A DNA stretch of 64,000 bases from Shewanella sp. UCD-KL12 (GCF_001957125.1 NZ_MPHJ01000010.1:1-64000), one strand, 5' to 3'. Counted from the first letter of the stretch, positions 18,215 to 28,008 are shown. Made by a program: numbers and translations. Notes: generated from the letters alone by a model not told the origin.

Positions 18215-19165
18215 ATGATCAAGCTCGGCATAGTAATGGATCCAATCAGCGATATTAACATCAAAAAAGACTCTAGTTTCGCCATGCTTCTTGCTGCACA
18301 AAGCCGTGGATATGAGCTTTTCTACATGGAGATGCAAGACCTTGCCATGGTAAATGGTAAAGCGATGGCGAACATGAGAGCACTTTCAGTCAAAGAAGAT
18401 CCACAGGACTGGTTTGAGTTAGGCGATGCGGTTGACACACCGATGGCAGATCTTGATGTGGTCTTAATGCGTAAAGATCCCCCTTTTGACACTGAATTTA
18501 TCTATGCCACTTACATGCTTGAACGTGCCGAAGAGGAAGGCGTGCTAATCGTCAACAAACCTCAAAGCTTACGTGATGCTAACGAAAAATTGTTTACAGC
18601 TTGGTTCTCAGAGTTCACCCCGGAGACAATCGTCACGAGAGATGAAGCTAGGATCCGCAGCTTCTACAAAGAGAAAGGCGATATTATTCTTAAGCCATTA
18701 GATGGCATGGGTGGAAGCTCTATCTTCCGAGTTAAAAAGAACGATCCTAACTTAGGTGTGATCATTGAAACGTTAACTAACCATGGTCAGCAATATGCGA
18801 TGATCCAAGCCTTTATCCCTGATATCACCTCTGGCGACAAGCGCATATTAGTGGTTGATGGAGAGCCTGTTCCTTACTCTTTAGCCCGTATTCCTCAAAA
18901 TGGTGAAACACGAGGTAACTTGGCCGCAGGTGGCCGAGGCGTCGCTCAGCCGTTATCTGAAAGTGACTGGCATATTGCCCGCACATTAGGTCCAGAGCTT
19001 AAAAAACGTGGCCTTATCTTTGTCGGCCTCGATGTCATTGGCGACAAGCTAACCGAAATAAACGTCACTAGCCCAACCTGTATCAAAGAGATTCAAGGCG
19101 CTTATGACGTAGATATTACTGGTATGCTAATGGACGCTATCGAAGCACGAATCAAAACCAGCTAG
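18215..19165 (+). CDS. gshB: Glutathione synthetase
   Basis: 316 residues from ATG 18215, the same length as the E. coli enzyme; AAAGGAAAC sits six bases upstream, while a TTG at 18176 would add 13 unlikely residues. ATP-grasp features: GDIILKPLDGMGGSSIFR, LVVDGEPVPYSLARIP and TEINVTSPTCIKEI near the C-terminus. It joins gamma-glutamylcysteine and glycine using ATP. 99 bases separate it from rsmE. Confidence 0.97.
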   Translation: MIKLGIVMDPISDINIKKDSSFAMLLAAQSRGYELFYMEMQDLAMVNGKAMANMRALSVKEDPQDWFELGDAVDTPMADLDVVLMRKDPPFDTEFIYATYMLERAEEEGVLIVNKPQSLRDANEKLFTAWFSEFTPETIVTRDEARIRSFYKEKGDIILKPLDGMGGSSIFRVKKNDPNLGVIIETLTNHGQQYAMIQAFIPDITSGDKRILVVDGEPVPYSLARIPQNGETRGNLAAGGRGVAQPLSESDWHIARTLGPELKKRGLIFVGLDVIGDKLTEINVTSPTCIKEIQGAYDVDITGMLMDAIEARIKTS

Positions 19166-19238
19166 ACAGTAACGAGATGACCGATGCGTTAATCGCACTC
19201 GGTCAATTTACATATTTGAGCAAGCTAGGATATTAGCA

Positions 19239-20579
19239 ATGGGCGCTAGGCAAAAATTTATCTTCTTAAGATCTTGTGTATTATCTGGCATAGCGTTATT
19301 GGCCAGCATCAGTGTTTCAGCCAACACTGACACGCCAGTTCACACTATGCTTGGAGATGCTCCAAGCGTTCCCAAAAATATTGTGATAATGATAGGCGAT
19401 GGTATGGGGCCGGCTTACACCAGTGCCTACCGCTACTTTAAAGACAACCCAGATACACAAGAGATTGAACAGACCGTATTCGATCGCCTTCTAGTTGGCA
19501 CTTCTAGTACCTACCCGGCTCGCGTCAGTGGTTATGTCACTGATTCAGCGGCCTCGGCAACGGCATTAGCCACAGGCGTTAAATCATACAATGGCGCAAT
19601 CTCTGTCGATGTTAATAAACAGCCTATTGAAACCATAATGGAAAAAGCTAAGGCTCGCGGTCTTGCTACAGGTGTTGCTGTAACATCACAGATAAACCAC
19701 GCCACGCCAGCTGCATTTCTCAGCCATAACGAGAGCCGCAGAAACTATGACGAGTTAGCCATTAGCTATTTAAGTACTGATGCTGATGTCATGCTAGGTG
19801 GGGGACAAAGATACTTCCCAGCCAGTTTAATCGAGAAATTTGAGGCCAAAGGCTATCAATATCTTGCAGACTTTAGCCAGCTTGATTCAGTCAATCAAGG
19901 TAAAGTCATAGGCCTATTTGCTGATGTGCAGCTCCCTTGGGCTATAGATGATAAAGAGAGTAATAAACTTAGTAAAATGACCGCCAAAGCTTTGGAGCTA
20001 CTATCACAAAATGAGAAAGGGTTCGTTTTATTGGTTGAAGGCAGCTTAATTGACTGGGCAGGACACAATAATGATATTGCCACAGCGATGGGAGAGATGG
20101 AGGAGTTTGCCAATGCCATCGAAGTGGTTGAGCAATTTATCAGACAAAATAACGACACCTTGATGGTCGTTACCGCCGACCATAATACAGGTGGTTTGAG
20201 CATAGGTGCCAATGATGAATATAAGTGGGATACGAGTATTCTCAGAGGTATAAAAGCAAGCCCTGATTTTATTGCCAATGATGCTCTCAAAGACGGAGAC
20301 TGGCTTGCTCGCGTTACCCTAAGCTTAGGCTTCGTACCTAATGAGCAAGATGTGATTCAACTTTCTACTGCTAGAATGCAAGGAAAAGAGGTGATGACCA
20401 CAGCAATAAAGCTGCTTATCGATCGCCATTCCAATACAGGTTGGACTACGGGCGGACACACAGGAGTTGACGTGCAGGTCTTTGCCACAGGTCCAGCTTC
20501 GAGCTTGTTTTCAGGCTATCAGGACAATACCGATATCGCCGCTAAGCTCATCAGCTTATTGCCTAAACAAAAGCACTAA
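19239..20579 (+). CDS. Alkaline phosphatase, exported
   Basis: 446 residues with a signal peptide (SGIALLASISVSAN). The PhoA-family metal sites and nucleophile are present: MIGDGMGPAYTSAYRY near 50-65, YVTDSAASATALATG with nucleophile Ser103, NHATPAAFLSH, LLVEGSLIDWAGHNN, VVTADHNTGG, and TGGHTGVDVQVFA, supplying Asp, Ser, Glu and His ligands for two zinc and one magnesium ion. It releases phosphate from monoesters in the periplasm. Start ATG 19239 is preceded by TAGGATATTAGCA. No Pho-box was identified. It converges on the GGDEF-EAL gene with 11 bases between stops. Confidence 0.93.
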   Translation: MGARQKFIFLRSCVLSGIALLASISVSANTDTPVHTMLGDAPSVPKNIVIMIGDGMGPAYTSAYRYFKDNPDTQEIEQTVFDRLLVGTSSTYPARVSGYVTDSAASATALATGVKSYNGAISVDVNKQPIETIMEKAKARGLATGVAVTSQINHATPAAFLSHNESRRNYDELAISYLSTDADVMLGGGQRYFPASLIEKFEAKGYQYLADFSQLDSVNQGKVIGLFADVQLPWAIDDKESNKLSKMTAKALELLSQNEKGFVLLVEGSLIDWAGHNNDIATAMGEMEEFANAIEVVEQFIRQNNDTLMVVTADHNTGGLSIGANDEYKWDTSILRGIKASPDFIANDALKDGDWLARVTLSLGFVPNEQDVIQLSTARMQGKEVMTTAIKLLIDRHSNTGWTTGGHTGVDVQVFATGPASSLFSGYQDNTDIAAKLISLLPKQKH

Positions 20580-20590
20580 CCACATAGTTT

Positions 20591-23062
20591 TTAGCTCCCC
20601 AGCTTAGCAAGCTGGGGAAGTGACTCTACGGGCCAAACCCCATTACCTTCGATCTCATTAAGGATCCTAAAGGCTTTCCTCTCCTCCAATGGCTTAGAAA
20701 ACAGGTAACCTTGGGCCAACTCACAATTAGCCTCAGCAAGAAACTCACACTGCTCTGCGGTTTCAATCCCCTCAGCCACGACAGTGCGCCCTAAATTATG
20801 AGCCAAGTCTATTACTGTGGTCACAATATGGGTATCGACGCTATTATCAAGTACGCCAGAGGTAAAGCAGCGATCTATCTTCAACACATCAAATGGTAAC
20901 TGTTTCAAGTAACTCAAGGATGAATACCCAGTCCCAAAGTCATCGATAGCTATTCTTACTCCAAGCTTTTTCAACTCCTTCATTGCCGACATCGCCAAGT
21001 CTACCTGCTCAATAACACTCTCCTCGGTCACCTCTAAAAGTAGGCTTTGTGGGGGAATATTGTACTTAGATAGAATATGTTGAACCAATTCAATTAAACC
21101 AGGATCTAAGTAGTGTTTAGCCGATAAGTTCACCGCAAGATAAAGCTCACCCCAGCCCTGCTCTATTAGCCGAGATAAGATTGATCCCCCCTCTTCCAGA
21201 ACATAGTTACCCACCTGAATGATGGCTTCACTATTTTCAATATCGGGAATGAAGTTCCCTGGCATGATCAGGCCAAGTTCTGGATGGTGCCACCGAATTA
21301 ATGCTTCAAACCCTTTCACTTTGCCATCGGCTAAAGCCACAATAGGCTGCAAAGAAAGTGATAACTGTTTCTCCTCAATTGCCTTACCTATATCTTGCTC
21401 AATCATCATACGGTTATTCGCTTTTTGCAGCATCTCTTCGGTAAATACACGATAGTTACTTCGCCCAGCATCTTTTGCCTGATACATGGCAAGATCGGCA
21501 TATTTAATTAACTCTTCAGCCCTGACATTACTGCTTTCACAATAAGCTACGCCGATACTGGTGGTAACAATCAACTTATGATGACCCAATACCACAGGCT
21601 GTTGCAGTGAAGAGAATATTTTATGTATGACTTTACGAACGTCTTCCTCAGAACGGATCCCCCTTAATAGAATAAGAAATTCATCTCCCCCCTGTCTAAA
21701 CACAGTATCCATAGCCCTAACACTATGATTCAATCGGTGAGAAACTATCTTTAATAGCTCATCTCCCTGAGTGTGACCTAAGGTGTCATTGATACGCTTA
21801 AACTCATCGAGATCAAGAAACATCAAAGCAACCTTGTCATGGATCCGACCAACACAAGCAATGGTTTTCTGCAGTTCATGAATGAGCATGGCTTTATTAG
21901 GCAAGCCAGTTAAACTATCTAGCATGGCCAAACGCTCTAATTCAGCCGTGTATTCATCAACTTCTAACTCTAGATTTTGCATTTTGTCAGCAAGTTGGTG
22001 TGTTGCAATATTGATAAGGTCGACCTCATCGACAACAAACGACTCTCTTCTGGGAGATAACTCTTTTAAGGCTGCAAAATCATGGTCCGCAAGCTTAGGT
22101 AATAGAGTGGCGTGGCGACTTAGGCTAACAACAGGCGCCCACGCCGCGAGAATCACTAAGCAGCCCGAAAGCAATAAACTAAATAGCAGAGTGCCTAACA
22201 TGCTCTCTTGAAACTCATTGAGAAGCGATTGCCAGTCATCAATATTATTGATCACTAAAATGGCGGGCGGTGCCTCCCCCTCAGCCAGAGGAAAAATCCA
22301 AAGTGCTGAATGTTCACCACCAACCTCATAAACTCCGCCATTATTTTCTATATGCTCCCAAGTAAACTGCCCAGCAGCCTGCTCTAACTGATAGAGGGTA
22401 GTGCGCCTATTGCTTATGCTGTAAACCTCTCTCCCCCAATAACTTATATTGTCACTAGCATGGATCCTCGGCCCTAAAACGGCTAACTCAAAAGTCTCAT
22501 TGATCCTAAACCTTGCCAAGATACCTGTTAGTCCTGACTCCAGAAAGAGAAAGTGGGGCTCTCCTTGTAATAGACTCGGAACCAACACCTGAATAGAACA
22601 GTCCTGCTGACAGACAATACGCCAATGGGGCTGTAAACTATCACTGACCTGCTCAAACCAAAGTTCATCATCTCTATCCACACGATTACCCGCATGAGCT
22701 AAAAGCGCTCCAGAAAGAGAGAGCAGGCTTAATCTATCGAGCTCCCAGAACAACTGCAGATCTGGCCAATGGTTCTGCAGCATAGCCTGATAACCAATAA
22801 CATTTTGCTCGCCAGAATCAACCAGTAAGGCAATCTGCTGAGCCGCTGACAATGAATGATCGACACTGAGCGATATTGACGTTTTTAGGTTTTGAGCCAA
22901 CTCTTCGCGTTGAGAGTCAAGCAGATACCCTTGCTGATTAATCAGCTGCCTATAGGCAAATCCCCCCAGTATGCCTCCCAAAATAGTTAGCATAATGAGC
23001 ACAGCGATAAGCAGTTTCCATTTAAGGCTAATAAAGAAAGTACGGCCTTGAGGAGTAGTCAT
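20591..23062 (-). CDS. Membrane GGDEF-EAL protein, module 2
   Basis: 823 residues from ATG 23062, which has GGTGAT upstream and lies four bases past the stop of the barrel gene; an upstream start at 23146 would overlap that gene by 80 bases. Helix at about 12-34, large periplasmic domain 35-285, second helix 287-313, then GGDEF 395-555 and EAL 575-815. GGDEF is intact near residue 457 with RAMD five residues before it (I-site). The EAL signature (FEALIRWHHP) and the loop DDFGTGYSSLSYL are intact, so both synthesis and breakdown of cyclic di-GMP are possible. Last gene of module 2. Confidence 0.92.
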   Translation of the reverse strand: MTTPQGRTFFISLKWKLLIAVLIMLTILGGILGGFAYRQLINQQGYLLDSQREELAQNLKTSISLSVDHSLSAAQQIALLVDSGEQNVIGYQAMLQNHWPDLQLFWELDRLSLLSLSGALLAHAGNRVDRDDELWFEQVSDSLQPHWRIVCQQDCSIQVLVPSLLQGEPHFLFLESGLTGILARFRINETFELAVLGPRIHASDNISYWGREVYSISNRRTTLYQLEQAAGQFTWEHIENNGGVYEVGGEHSALWIFPLAEGEAPPAILVINNIDDWQSLLNEFQESMLGTLLFSLLLSGCLVILAAWAPVVSLSRHATLLPKLADHDFAALKELSPRRESFVVDEVDLINIATHQLADKMQNLELEVDEYTAELERLAMLDSLTGLPNKAMLIHELQKTIACVGRIHDKVALMFLDLDEFKRINDTLGHTQGDELLKIVSHRLNHSVRAMDTVFRQGGDEFLILLRGIRSEEDVRKVIHKIFSSLQQPVVLGHHKLIVTTSIGVAYCESSNVRAEELIKYADLAMYQAKDAGRSNYRVFTEEMLQKANNRMMIEQDIGKAIEEKQLSLSLQPIVALADGKVKGFEALIRWHHPELGLIMPGNFIPDIENSEAIIQVGNYVLEEGGSILSRLIEQGWGELYLAVNLSAKHYLDPGLIELVQHILSKYNIPPQSLLLEVTEESVIEQVDLAMSAMKELKKLGVRIAIDDFGTGYSSLSYLKQLPFDVLKIDRCFTSGVLDNSVDTHIVTTVIDLAHNLGRTVVAEGIETAEQCEFLAEANCELAQGYLFSKPLEERKAFRILNEIEGNGVWPVESLPQLAKLGS

Positions 23063-23066
23063 ATGA

Positions 23067-24239
23067 TCACCACTGGAACCGGTATGAAAGCTGTAGTGCA
23101 AACATAGACCAATACTTTGATTGCGTTGTGGGATCAGGTGCGACAATGGGCGTCACCCAAGAAGCACCTTCAACTTGATGGTATTCTGCCGCAAGTAACC
23201 AGTCATTATTCAAGAACCATCTTGCTCCAAACGTCCAGTCATTGGTATAACCAAAGTAAGCAGGGAAACCTGTTGTGGCCTCATAATACTTTCCATCAGG
23301 ATCATCACTATTATCTATATGCTTATCGAACCGTACAAAAATCTCTACTTCATGGGGTAGGTATGCTCTAAGGTCAAGATAATAGCCAACGCCTGTTTCA
23401 ATGAGCTCATTGGCCATTGGTGGGAAAACCAGTCCATTAACGAGCCTATCACCAGCCATGTACTCTCCTGTCAGTTCAAAATTCATATATCTGTATTGAC
23501 CAGAGAATACCCAGTTCTTTAATCTAATATTGCCAGGAAAATAATAGCTATCCGCCACAGGCATATAGCTAACCTCAGCATCATAGTAAGTCGCCCCTAA
23601 TCTTAGATAGTCATTTTGAAATTCAAGATCGGCGGAATAATATTGCTCTGAATCAAACTCACCAATATCTTCATCACCCATAACATTGCGATCTAAATCC
23701 TCAGTAACATGAACCTTACCGACAGATATATGCCAATCCAAAGCACCATTTAAGATCTGATGCATACCAAACAGATCCCCTCCCTCAATATGAAGTTGAG
23801 CGTCCCTAAAATAATCGCTATAGATAGATTGCGGTAACATAATGCTAGGTCTAGTAAAGGGGACATCTCGGGTACTAGAGTAAAACCCCGTTTCGTTCTT
23901 AAATCGGCCCGCTCTTAGCCCAACAGTGCCCTCTCCCACTTGAAAGCTATATTCGGCAAATAGATAATCAAAATCTACGCCTGCATCGGCAAGCGTCCCC
24001 CACTGCCTAAAGCTAAGTGCACTAGCAAACCTGAAGTTTGTAATGGGCTTCCAGGAAACCGCAAATGCCGCTTCGGTAATATCAAAAGTGCTGCCATCTT
24101 CACCAACAATAAACTCGGTATCATCAGCTGTAATGTAGCCCTGGCCAACAAAACCATTAAATTGCCATTCAGACGCATTGAGTAGAAAAGAGAAGGTAAA
24201 GAGAGACATGTAAAAGATATATTTAACGATCAGCTTCAT
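23067..24239 (-). CDS. Outer-membrane beta-barrel (porin-like) protein, module 2
   Basis: 390 residues from ATG 24239, with GGAG five bases upstream; a GTG at 24245 is the alternative. Signal peptide (IFYMSLFTFSFLLNAS) with cleavage before EWQFNGF. The mature part has alternating strands, FNGFVGQGYI at the start and a C-terminal aromatic end (LQLSYRFQW), typical for barrel proteins. It overlaps the small periplasmic gene upstream by 17 bases and the GGDEF-EAL gene follows after four bases, so translation of the three is likely coupled. Sequence resembles DcaP/phosphate-type porins only generally. Positional equivalent of 5536-6909. Confidence 0.78.
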   Translation of the reverse strand: MKLIVKYIFYMSLFTFSFLLNASEWQFNGFVGQGYITADDTEFIVGEDGSTFDITEAAFAVSWKPITNFRFASALSFRQWGTLADAGVDFDYLFAEYSFQVGEGTVGLRAGRFKNETGFYSSTRDVPFTRPSIMLPQSIYSDYFRDAQLHIEGGDLFGMHQILNGALDWHISVGKVHVTEDLDRNVMGDEDIGEFDSEQYYSADLEFQNDYLRLGATYYDAEVSYMPVADSYYFPGNIRLKNWVFSGQYRYMNFELTGEYMAGDRLVNGLVFPPMANELIETGVGYYLDLRAYLPHEVEIFVRFDKHIDNSDDPDGKYYEATTGFPAYFGYTNDWTFGARWFLNNDWLLAAEYHQVEGASWVTPIVAPDPTTQSKYWSMFALQLSYRFQW

Positions 24240-24651
24240 AAACACTCCATGTCATAGTGAAATCGTCATTCTTAATTGAATCCGCTATATAACCTATCGA
24301 ACCAGGTGTTTTAGATATCCGATCTTGCATCTCCGCTTCACTAGTTAAGATTATTGGGCGCTCTCCAGTCCCTGAGAAAACCAGGCGATCCCACCTCCGT
24401 TGCAGCATATAAGGCATCATATCAAGTTGTTGAAAGCAGAAATCTTTATGCGTTTCTGAGTTAGGAGATAAGATAAAGACTTGAATTTTTTGTCCATCGG
24501 GCCAATAGACTTTTTGCATTGAAAATATCAGCCGCAACTCCTGAGCAGGCAATGGAAAGCCATTGGCTGAATCATTCACAATGACCTGTGCAGCGGTCGA
24601 CTGAGCACAAAAAAGGGTTAGTAATAACATCCATGTGGCCAAGAGGCGCAT
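24223..24651 (-). CDS. Small periplasmic phosphate-binding-protein-like protein, module 2
   Basis: 142 residues with a signal peptide (ATWMLLLTLFCAQSTAA). Aligning by eye with the 5114-5539 product gives a shared frame: L..IF, PDGQKIQVFILSPNS against PNGEKVKVFDLAP, WDRLVFSG against WARLLFSG, and GSIGYIA against GIGYIS. So the two are paralogues, both about half a PstS protein. Here it is the first gene of the unit. No transporter genes adjoin it. I infer a periplasmic sensing part that reports to the GGDEF-EAL protein. Confidence 0.8.
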   Translation of the reverse strand: MRLLATWMLLLTLFCAQSTAAQVIVNDSANGFPLPAQELRLIFSMQKVYWPDGQKIQVFILSPNSETHKDFCFQQLDMMPYMLQRRWDRLVFSGTGERPIILTSEAEMQDRISKTPGSIGYIADSIKNDDFTMTWSVYEADR

Positions 24652-24987
24652 TAACCAGTCTCCTTACTATCCTTTATCCACACATAACCAGTCATATTTA
24701 GCTATGTAGCTTCACAGCAACTTCAGCGGATACTTAAACCTCACGTATCTACAGCTTAGGCAAAGAATTCATACGTCGCTCAATTTTTAATAAAATTTTG
24801 CAGCTATTTACACATGAAAACGAATTCAATAATTTTCATAAATCTCACTTATCAGCGACCTAAGAGACAAGTGATTATTTGTAATGTTGTTTCTAAAAAG
24901 CTGCTTGGAATATGTATGCATAAACACAATTCACTGTGATTTAGCTTTAAGATATAATGGCAATGAAACTTACCAACTGTGGCCATT
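24652..24987. other. AT-rich divergent intergenic region between module 2 and rsmC
   Basis: About 330 bases carrying the promoters of module 2 (leftward) and rsmC (rightward). I see no ORF, RNA gene or convincing operator. Confidence 0.5.
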
Positions 24988-26019
24988 GTGTTAACTAATC
25001 CATCTCAAGTCATTCTTAGAAATAGCGAGCTCGTCGAAAACAAAAATGTATTGGTGATCAACTACGAAGATGATCAACTGCCAAAGACGCTTTTAAAAAC
25101 TGCCGCTAAAGTGACGGGGCTAGCACTGGACTATCATCATCATTTGACCATGAGCGATGACACTAGCCAGAACTTATCGCTATTTTTTGGCCATTGCCTC
25201 CCCAATGAAATGCTTTTTGATACAGCAATCATCTATTACCCAAAAGCAAAAGCACTTGCCGCATACCTGATTAACTTGGCAGGTCAGCATTTGAAACCTG
25301 GTGGGCAACTGCTTGTTGTAGGTGAAAATAAGGGAGGAATAAGATCTCTGGTTAAGCAAGTCCCTCATTATTTTGACGCGCCTTTCAAGCAGGATAATGC
25401 TAGGCACTGCCTGCTCTATCAGACAGAGCTAAAAGAGCAAGCTCCCAAAATAGAACTTAATGACTGGGTCAGCCAATACCAATTAAAAACCCCACAAGGG
25501 GAAGTCACCATCTGTAACTTAGTCGGAGTCTTTAGCGAAAAGAAACTCGATGAAGGCACTAAGCTACTACTCTCAAACCTGCCAACAATGCAAGGAAGAG
25601 TACTAGATTTTGGCTGCGGTGCAGGCGTTATTGCTGCCGCACTGCTAAAAGCCCAGCCGCAACTGCAGGTCGAGTGTGTAGATATCAACGCTATGGCAAT
25701 TGCATCGTGTGAGCTCACTCTGAAAGCTAATGACTTTAATGGGTTAACGTATCCATCTGATGGGCTTGCTCAAACCAAGGGCTCCTTTAATGGCATCATT
25801 TCCAACCCGCCTTTCCATGATGGATTGAAGAGTACGACCGACATTGCTAAGAATTTTGTAAGCGATAGTGTAAAAAAACTAAAAAGAGCCGGTGTTTGGC
25901 ACATAGTCGCTAACAGACACCTTCCCTACAGTGACACAATTGATACATATTTCGGACAAGTTAACGTCACGGCAGAAAATAACAAATACAAAGTTTATTC
26001 TAATATTTTCAATAAGTAA
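24988..26019 (+). CDS. rsmC: 16S rRNA m2G1207 methyltransferase RsmC
   Basis: 343 residues from GTG 24988 (start MLTNPSQV, as I recall for Shewanella RsmC); GTG 24979 would add three residues. Two tandem methyltransferase-like folds: a degenerate N-terminal half with VVGENKGGIRSL and a catalytic C-terminal half with VLDFGCGAGVIAAAL for S-adenosylmethionine and the base-binding motif SNPPFHDG. It methylates N2 of G1207. Followed by a strong terminator. Confidence 0.95.
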   Translation: MLTNPSQVILRNSELVENKNVLVINYEDDQLPKTLLKTAAKVTGLALDYHHHLTMSDDTSQNLSLFFGHCLPNEMLFDTAIIYYPKAKALAAYLINLAGQHLKPGGQLLVVGENKGGIRSLVKQVPHYFDAPFKQDNARHCLLYQTELKEQAPKIELNDWVSQYQLKTPQGEVTICNLVGVFSEKKLDEGTKLLLSNLPTMQGRVLDFGCGAGVIAAALLKAQPQLQVECVDINAMAIASCELTLKANDFNGLTYPSDGLAQTKGSFNGIISNPPFHDGLKSTTDIAKNFVSDSVKKLKRAGVWHIVANRHLPYSDTIDTYFGQVNVTAENNKYKVYSNIFNK

Positions 26020-26040
26020 TTAATAACAAACGCCTGTTAA

Positions 26041-26078
26041 ATAGCACTATTGAACACTCTCAATGGTGCTATTTTTTT
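26041..26078 (+). terminator. Rho-independent terminator after rsmC
   Basis: Stem ATAGCACTATTGA / TCAATGGTGCTAT with a six-base loop, followed by TTTTTT. Confidence 0.9.
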
Positions 26079-26227
26079 GCTCAAAATCAAATTTCTCCCA
26101 TTCTTATTAATCTACATTCAACTTTCACTCAGTTAGGGCTTCATAGCCCAAACTTTATGCTGTTATACTCAGATGGTAGTAAAGAGATAATAAAAAATAA
26201 TAATTAATCATTATATCGGAATTGACT

Positions 26228-27898
26228 ATGCTATCGCCCGAACTCATAGAACTAAGTGTTGATAATGCCTTTGCGGAATTCAAGGTCACCCCCAACACTC
26301 ACGGCCCTCTCACCGAGGAAGCCATCTATTCTCTGCTCGCACTTCCTGATTTCGATAGCCTTTATCCATTAGAAGGCAACATCCAAAAAGCGGTTATTCA
26401 AGTCAATCAGCTTTGTGGTCAAGACGATGGCCAGTTTGAACAGTTTTTCCAGATTGCCGAGCGCCGAAACGGACAGATAGAAGTAGAAATTAGTGAAGAC
26501 AAAATGAGTGCTCAAATGCAACTTACAGCAGCTTGGGGCGGTGAAGAGGTAACGATTCAAGACATTCTTAAGTCGCTAAAAACCAATAATGTTGGCATGG
26601 GGTTGAGCAAAGTTAAAATTCAGACTCTCTTGAAACAACTAACTGAACTTCAGCCTGGAAAGACTTGCAAGAGTGTCATTGCCACAGGAAAAGCCTCAAT
26701 CAATGGCGTTAATGCTAGAATTGAGCGTAAAGTCCCCTTAGCCAGAGAGCGATTACTACAGCCGCAACAAAGAGAAGATGGCACAGTAGATATGCGTAAC
26801 TTAGGTGCGGTCATCATGGTCAAACCAAAAGATCTTCTGGTAATTAAACATCCTTCGACGTCAGGCTCAAAAGGTTACAACATACATGGAGAGGTGCTCG
26901 AACCCACTCCAGGAAAAGACATTGCTCTGACGCCTGGTGACGGCACAGAGATAGACCCAAGCAATCCAAATCATTTAATCGCCTCTGTTGCCGGCCAGCC
27001 AGTTGAAACTAAGTCAGGAATGAAAGTTGATGATGTGCTGAACATTAAAGATGTTGATGTCGGTTATGGCAATGTCGACTTTAAAGGCAGTATTTTGATC
27101 ACCGGCGACGTCCATGAAGGCATGGTAGTAAAAAGCACTGGCGACATTACTGTTATGGGCTTTGTGGATTCATCAAGTCTGATCGCCGAAGGTGATGTCA
27201 TAGTCAGCAAAGGGATTATCGGTAGGCAGCTCAAAGAGAAAGAGCTCTCAACCAAGATTAAAGCCAACGGCCAGATATGTGCTCAATTTATCCAATACTC
27301 AGATCTTGATGCCCAAGGTGAAATATTAGTCACTAAACAGTTATTGCACAGCTATAGCAAAACTAAGCAAAAACTCACTGTAAGTGATGCAAATGGCCGA
27401 CGCGGCGATCTTGTCGGCGGCATTGTAAAAGCGGATAAAGGGCTGAAAGCCGTTGTCATTGGTGCTACGGCTGGTACTAAGACCGAAGTATTTTGCGCGA
27501 TGAAGCAAAGTGATCTGAAGCAAAACCTTAAGGAACTCGATCAAAGCATTAAGGAGATGGTAGTAGCAAAACTTGAGCTTGCAGCGCGCCTGAAAAAGCT
27601 GCCACCAAAAAGCGAGTGGCAAGGTGATGAAATGATGGTCGAGCAGGTCAAAATGATGCTTGAGCAGAAACAGAAGATGGCAGATGAGCAAGCAAAAGAG
27701 GAAGCTGAGTTTGAGTTCATCAAGCAGGAGATCGAAGGTTATTATCAAGATAACCGAATAGAAGCCAATAAACATATTTTTGCTAACGTAGAGATCCATA
27801 TCGGTAACGCATTTATTCGTACTCAAAGAGAGCACGGTACTTGTACGGTTTTCAATCAAAATCAAGAGATCACCTTCGACTACAACGCAAAAAACTAA
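26228..27898 (+). CDS. FapA/DUF342 family protein
   Basis: 556 residues from ATG 26228 (TTG 26222 is an alternative). Residues about 180-430 contain the DUF342 beta-helix (IHGEVLEPTPGKDI, GNVDFKGSILITGDVHEGMVV, GDITVMGFVDSSSLIAEGDVIVSKGIIG), with glycine-rich turns and stacked valine/isoleucine as in polar-flagellum-associated FapA. A long charged coiled coil follows (440-515), then a short C-terminal domain. No membrane segment or signal peptide. In Vibrio, FapA localises with the flagellar/chemotaxis pole proteins; there are no flagellar genes here, so the exact role is open. Confidence 0.85.
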   Translation: MLSPELIELSVDNAFAEFKVTPNTHGPLTEEAIYSLLALPDFDSLYPLEGNIQKAVIQVNQLCGQDDGQFEQFFQIAERRNGQIEVEISEDKMSAQMQLTAAWGGEEVTIQDILKSLKTNNVGMGLSKVKIQTLLKQLTELQPGKTCKSVIATGKASINGVNARIERKVPLARERLLQPQQREDGTVDMRNLGAVIMVKPKDLLVIKHPSTSGSKGYNIHGEVLEPTPGKDIALTPGDGTEIDPSNPNHLIASVAGQPVETKSGMKVDDVLNIKDVDVGYGNVDFKGSILITGDVHEGMVVKSTGDITVMGFVDSSSLIAEGDVIVSKGIIGRQLKEKELSTKIKANGQICAQFIQYSDLDAQGEILVTKQLLHSYSKTKQKLTVSDANGRRGDLVGGIVKADKGLKAVVIGATAGTKTEVFCAMKQSDLKQNLKELDQSIKEMVVAKLELAARLKKLPPKSEWQGDEMMVEQVKMMLEQKQKMADEQAKEEAEFEFIKQEIEGYYQDNRIEANKHIFANVEIHIGNAFIRTQREHGTCTVFNQNQEITFDYNAKN

Positions 27899-27924
27899 TC
27901 AAGCACCAAATCTATTATTTAATA

Positions 27925-27945
27925 CGCTCCTAGCTTCTAGGAGCG
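27925..27945 (+). terminator. Hairpin after the DUF342 gene
   Basis: Perfect nine-base-pair stem CGCTCCTAG / CTAGGAGCG with a three-base loop. No T-run follows, so termination is only possible. Confidence 0.45.
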
Positions 27946-28008
27946 CTACTCGCTTCCCTATCGCTTTCCATGCATAATCCCTCCTAGTAAAAATCAAAGA
28001 GAAAATTT

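Noticed and set aside
19177..19204. Inverted repeat GACCGATGCG/CGCACTCGGTC between gshB and alkaline phosphatase
   Set aside because: Mismatched stem and no T-run; too weak to call as a terminator.
20597..20618. Hairpin CTCCCCAGCTT/AAGCTGGGGA as a terminator for alkaline phosphatase
   Set aside because: It lies inside the last codons of the convergent GGDEF-EAL gene and has no T-run on either strand, so I did not call it.
23062..23146. Longer N-terminus for the GGDEF-EAL protein (start at 23146)
   Set aside because: Would overlap the barrel gene by 80 bases and add 28 residues with no ribosome binding site; ATG 23062 follows a GGTGAT and the barrel's stop.
27341..27865. 174-codon antisense frame in the DUF342 gene
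   Set aside because: Opposite strand of a conserved gene; leucine-rich product is the complement of its charged coiled coil.
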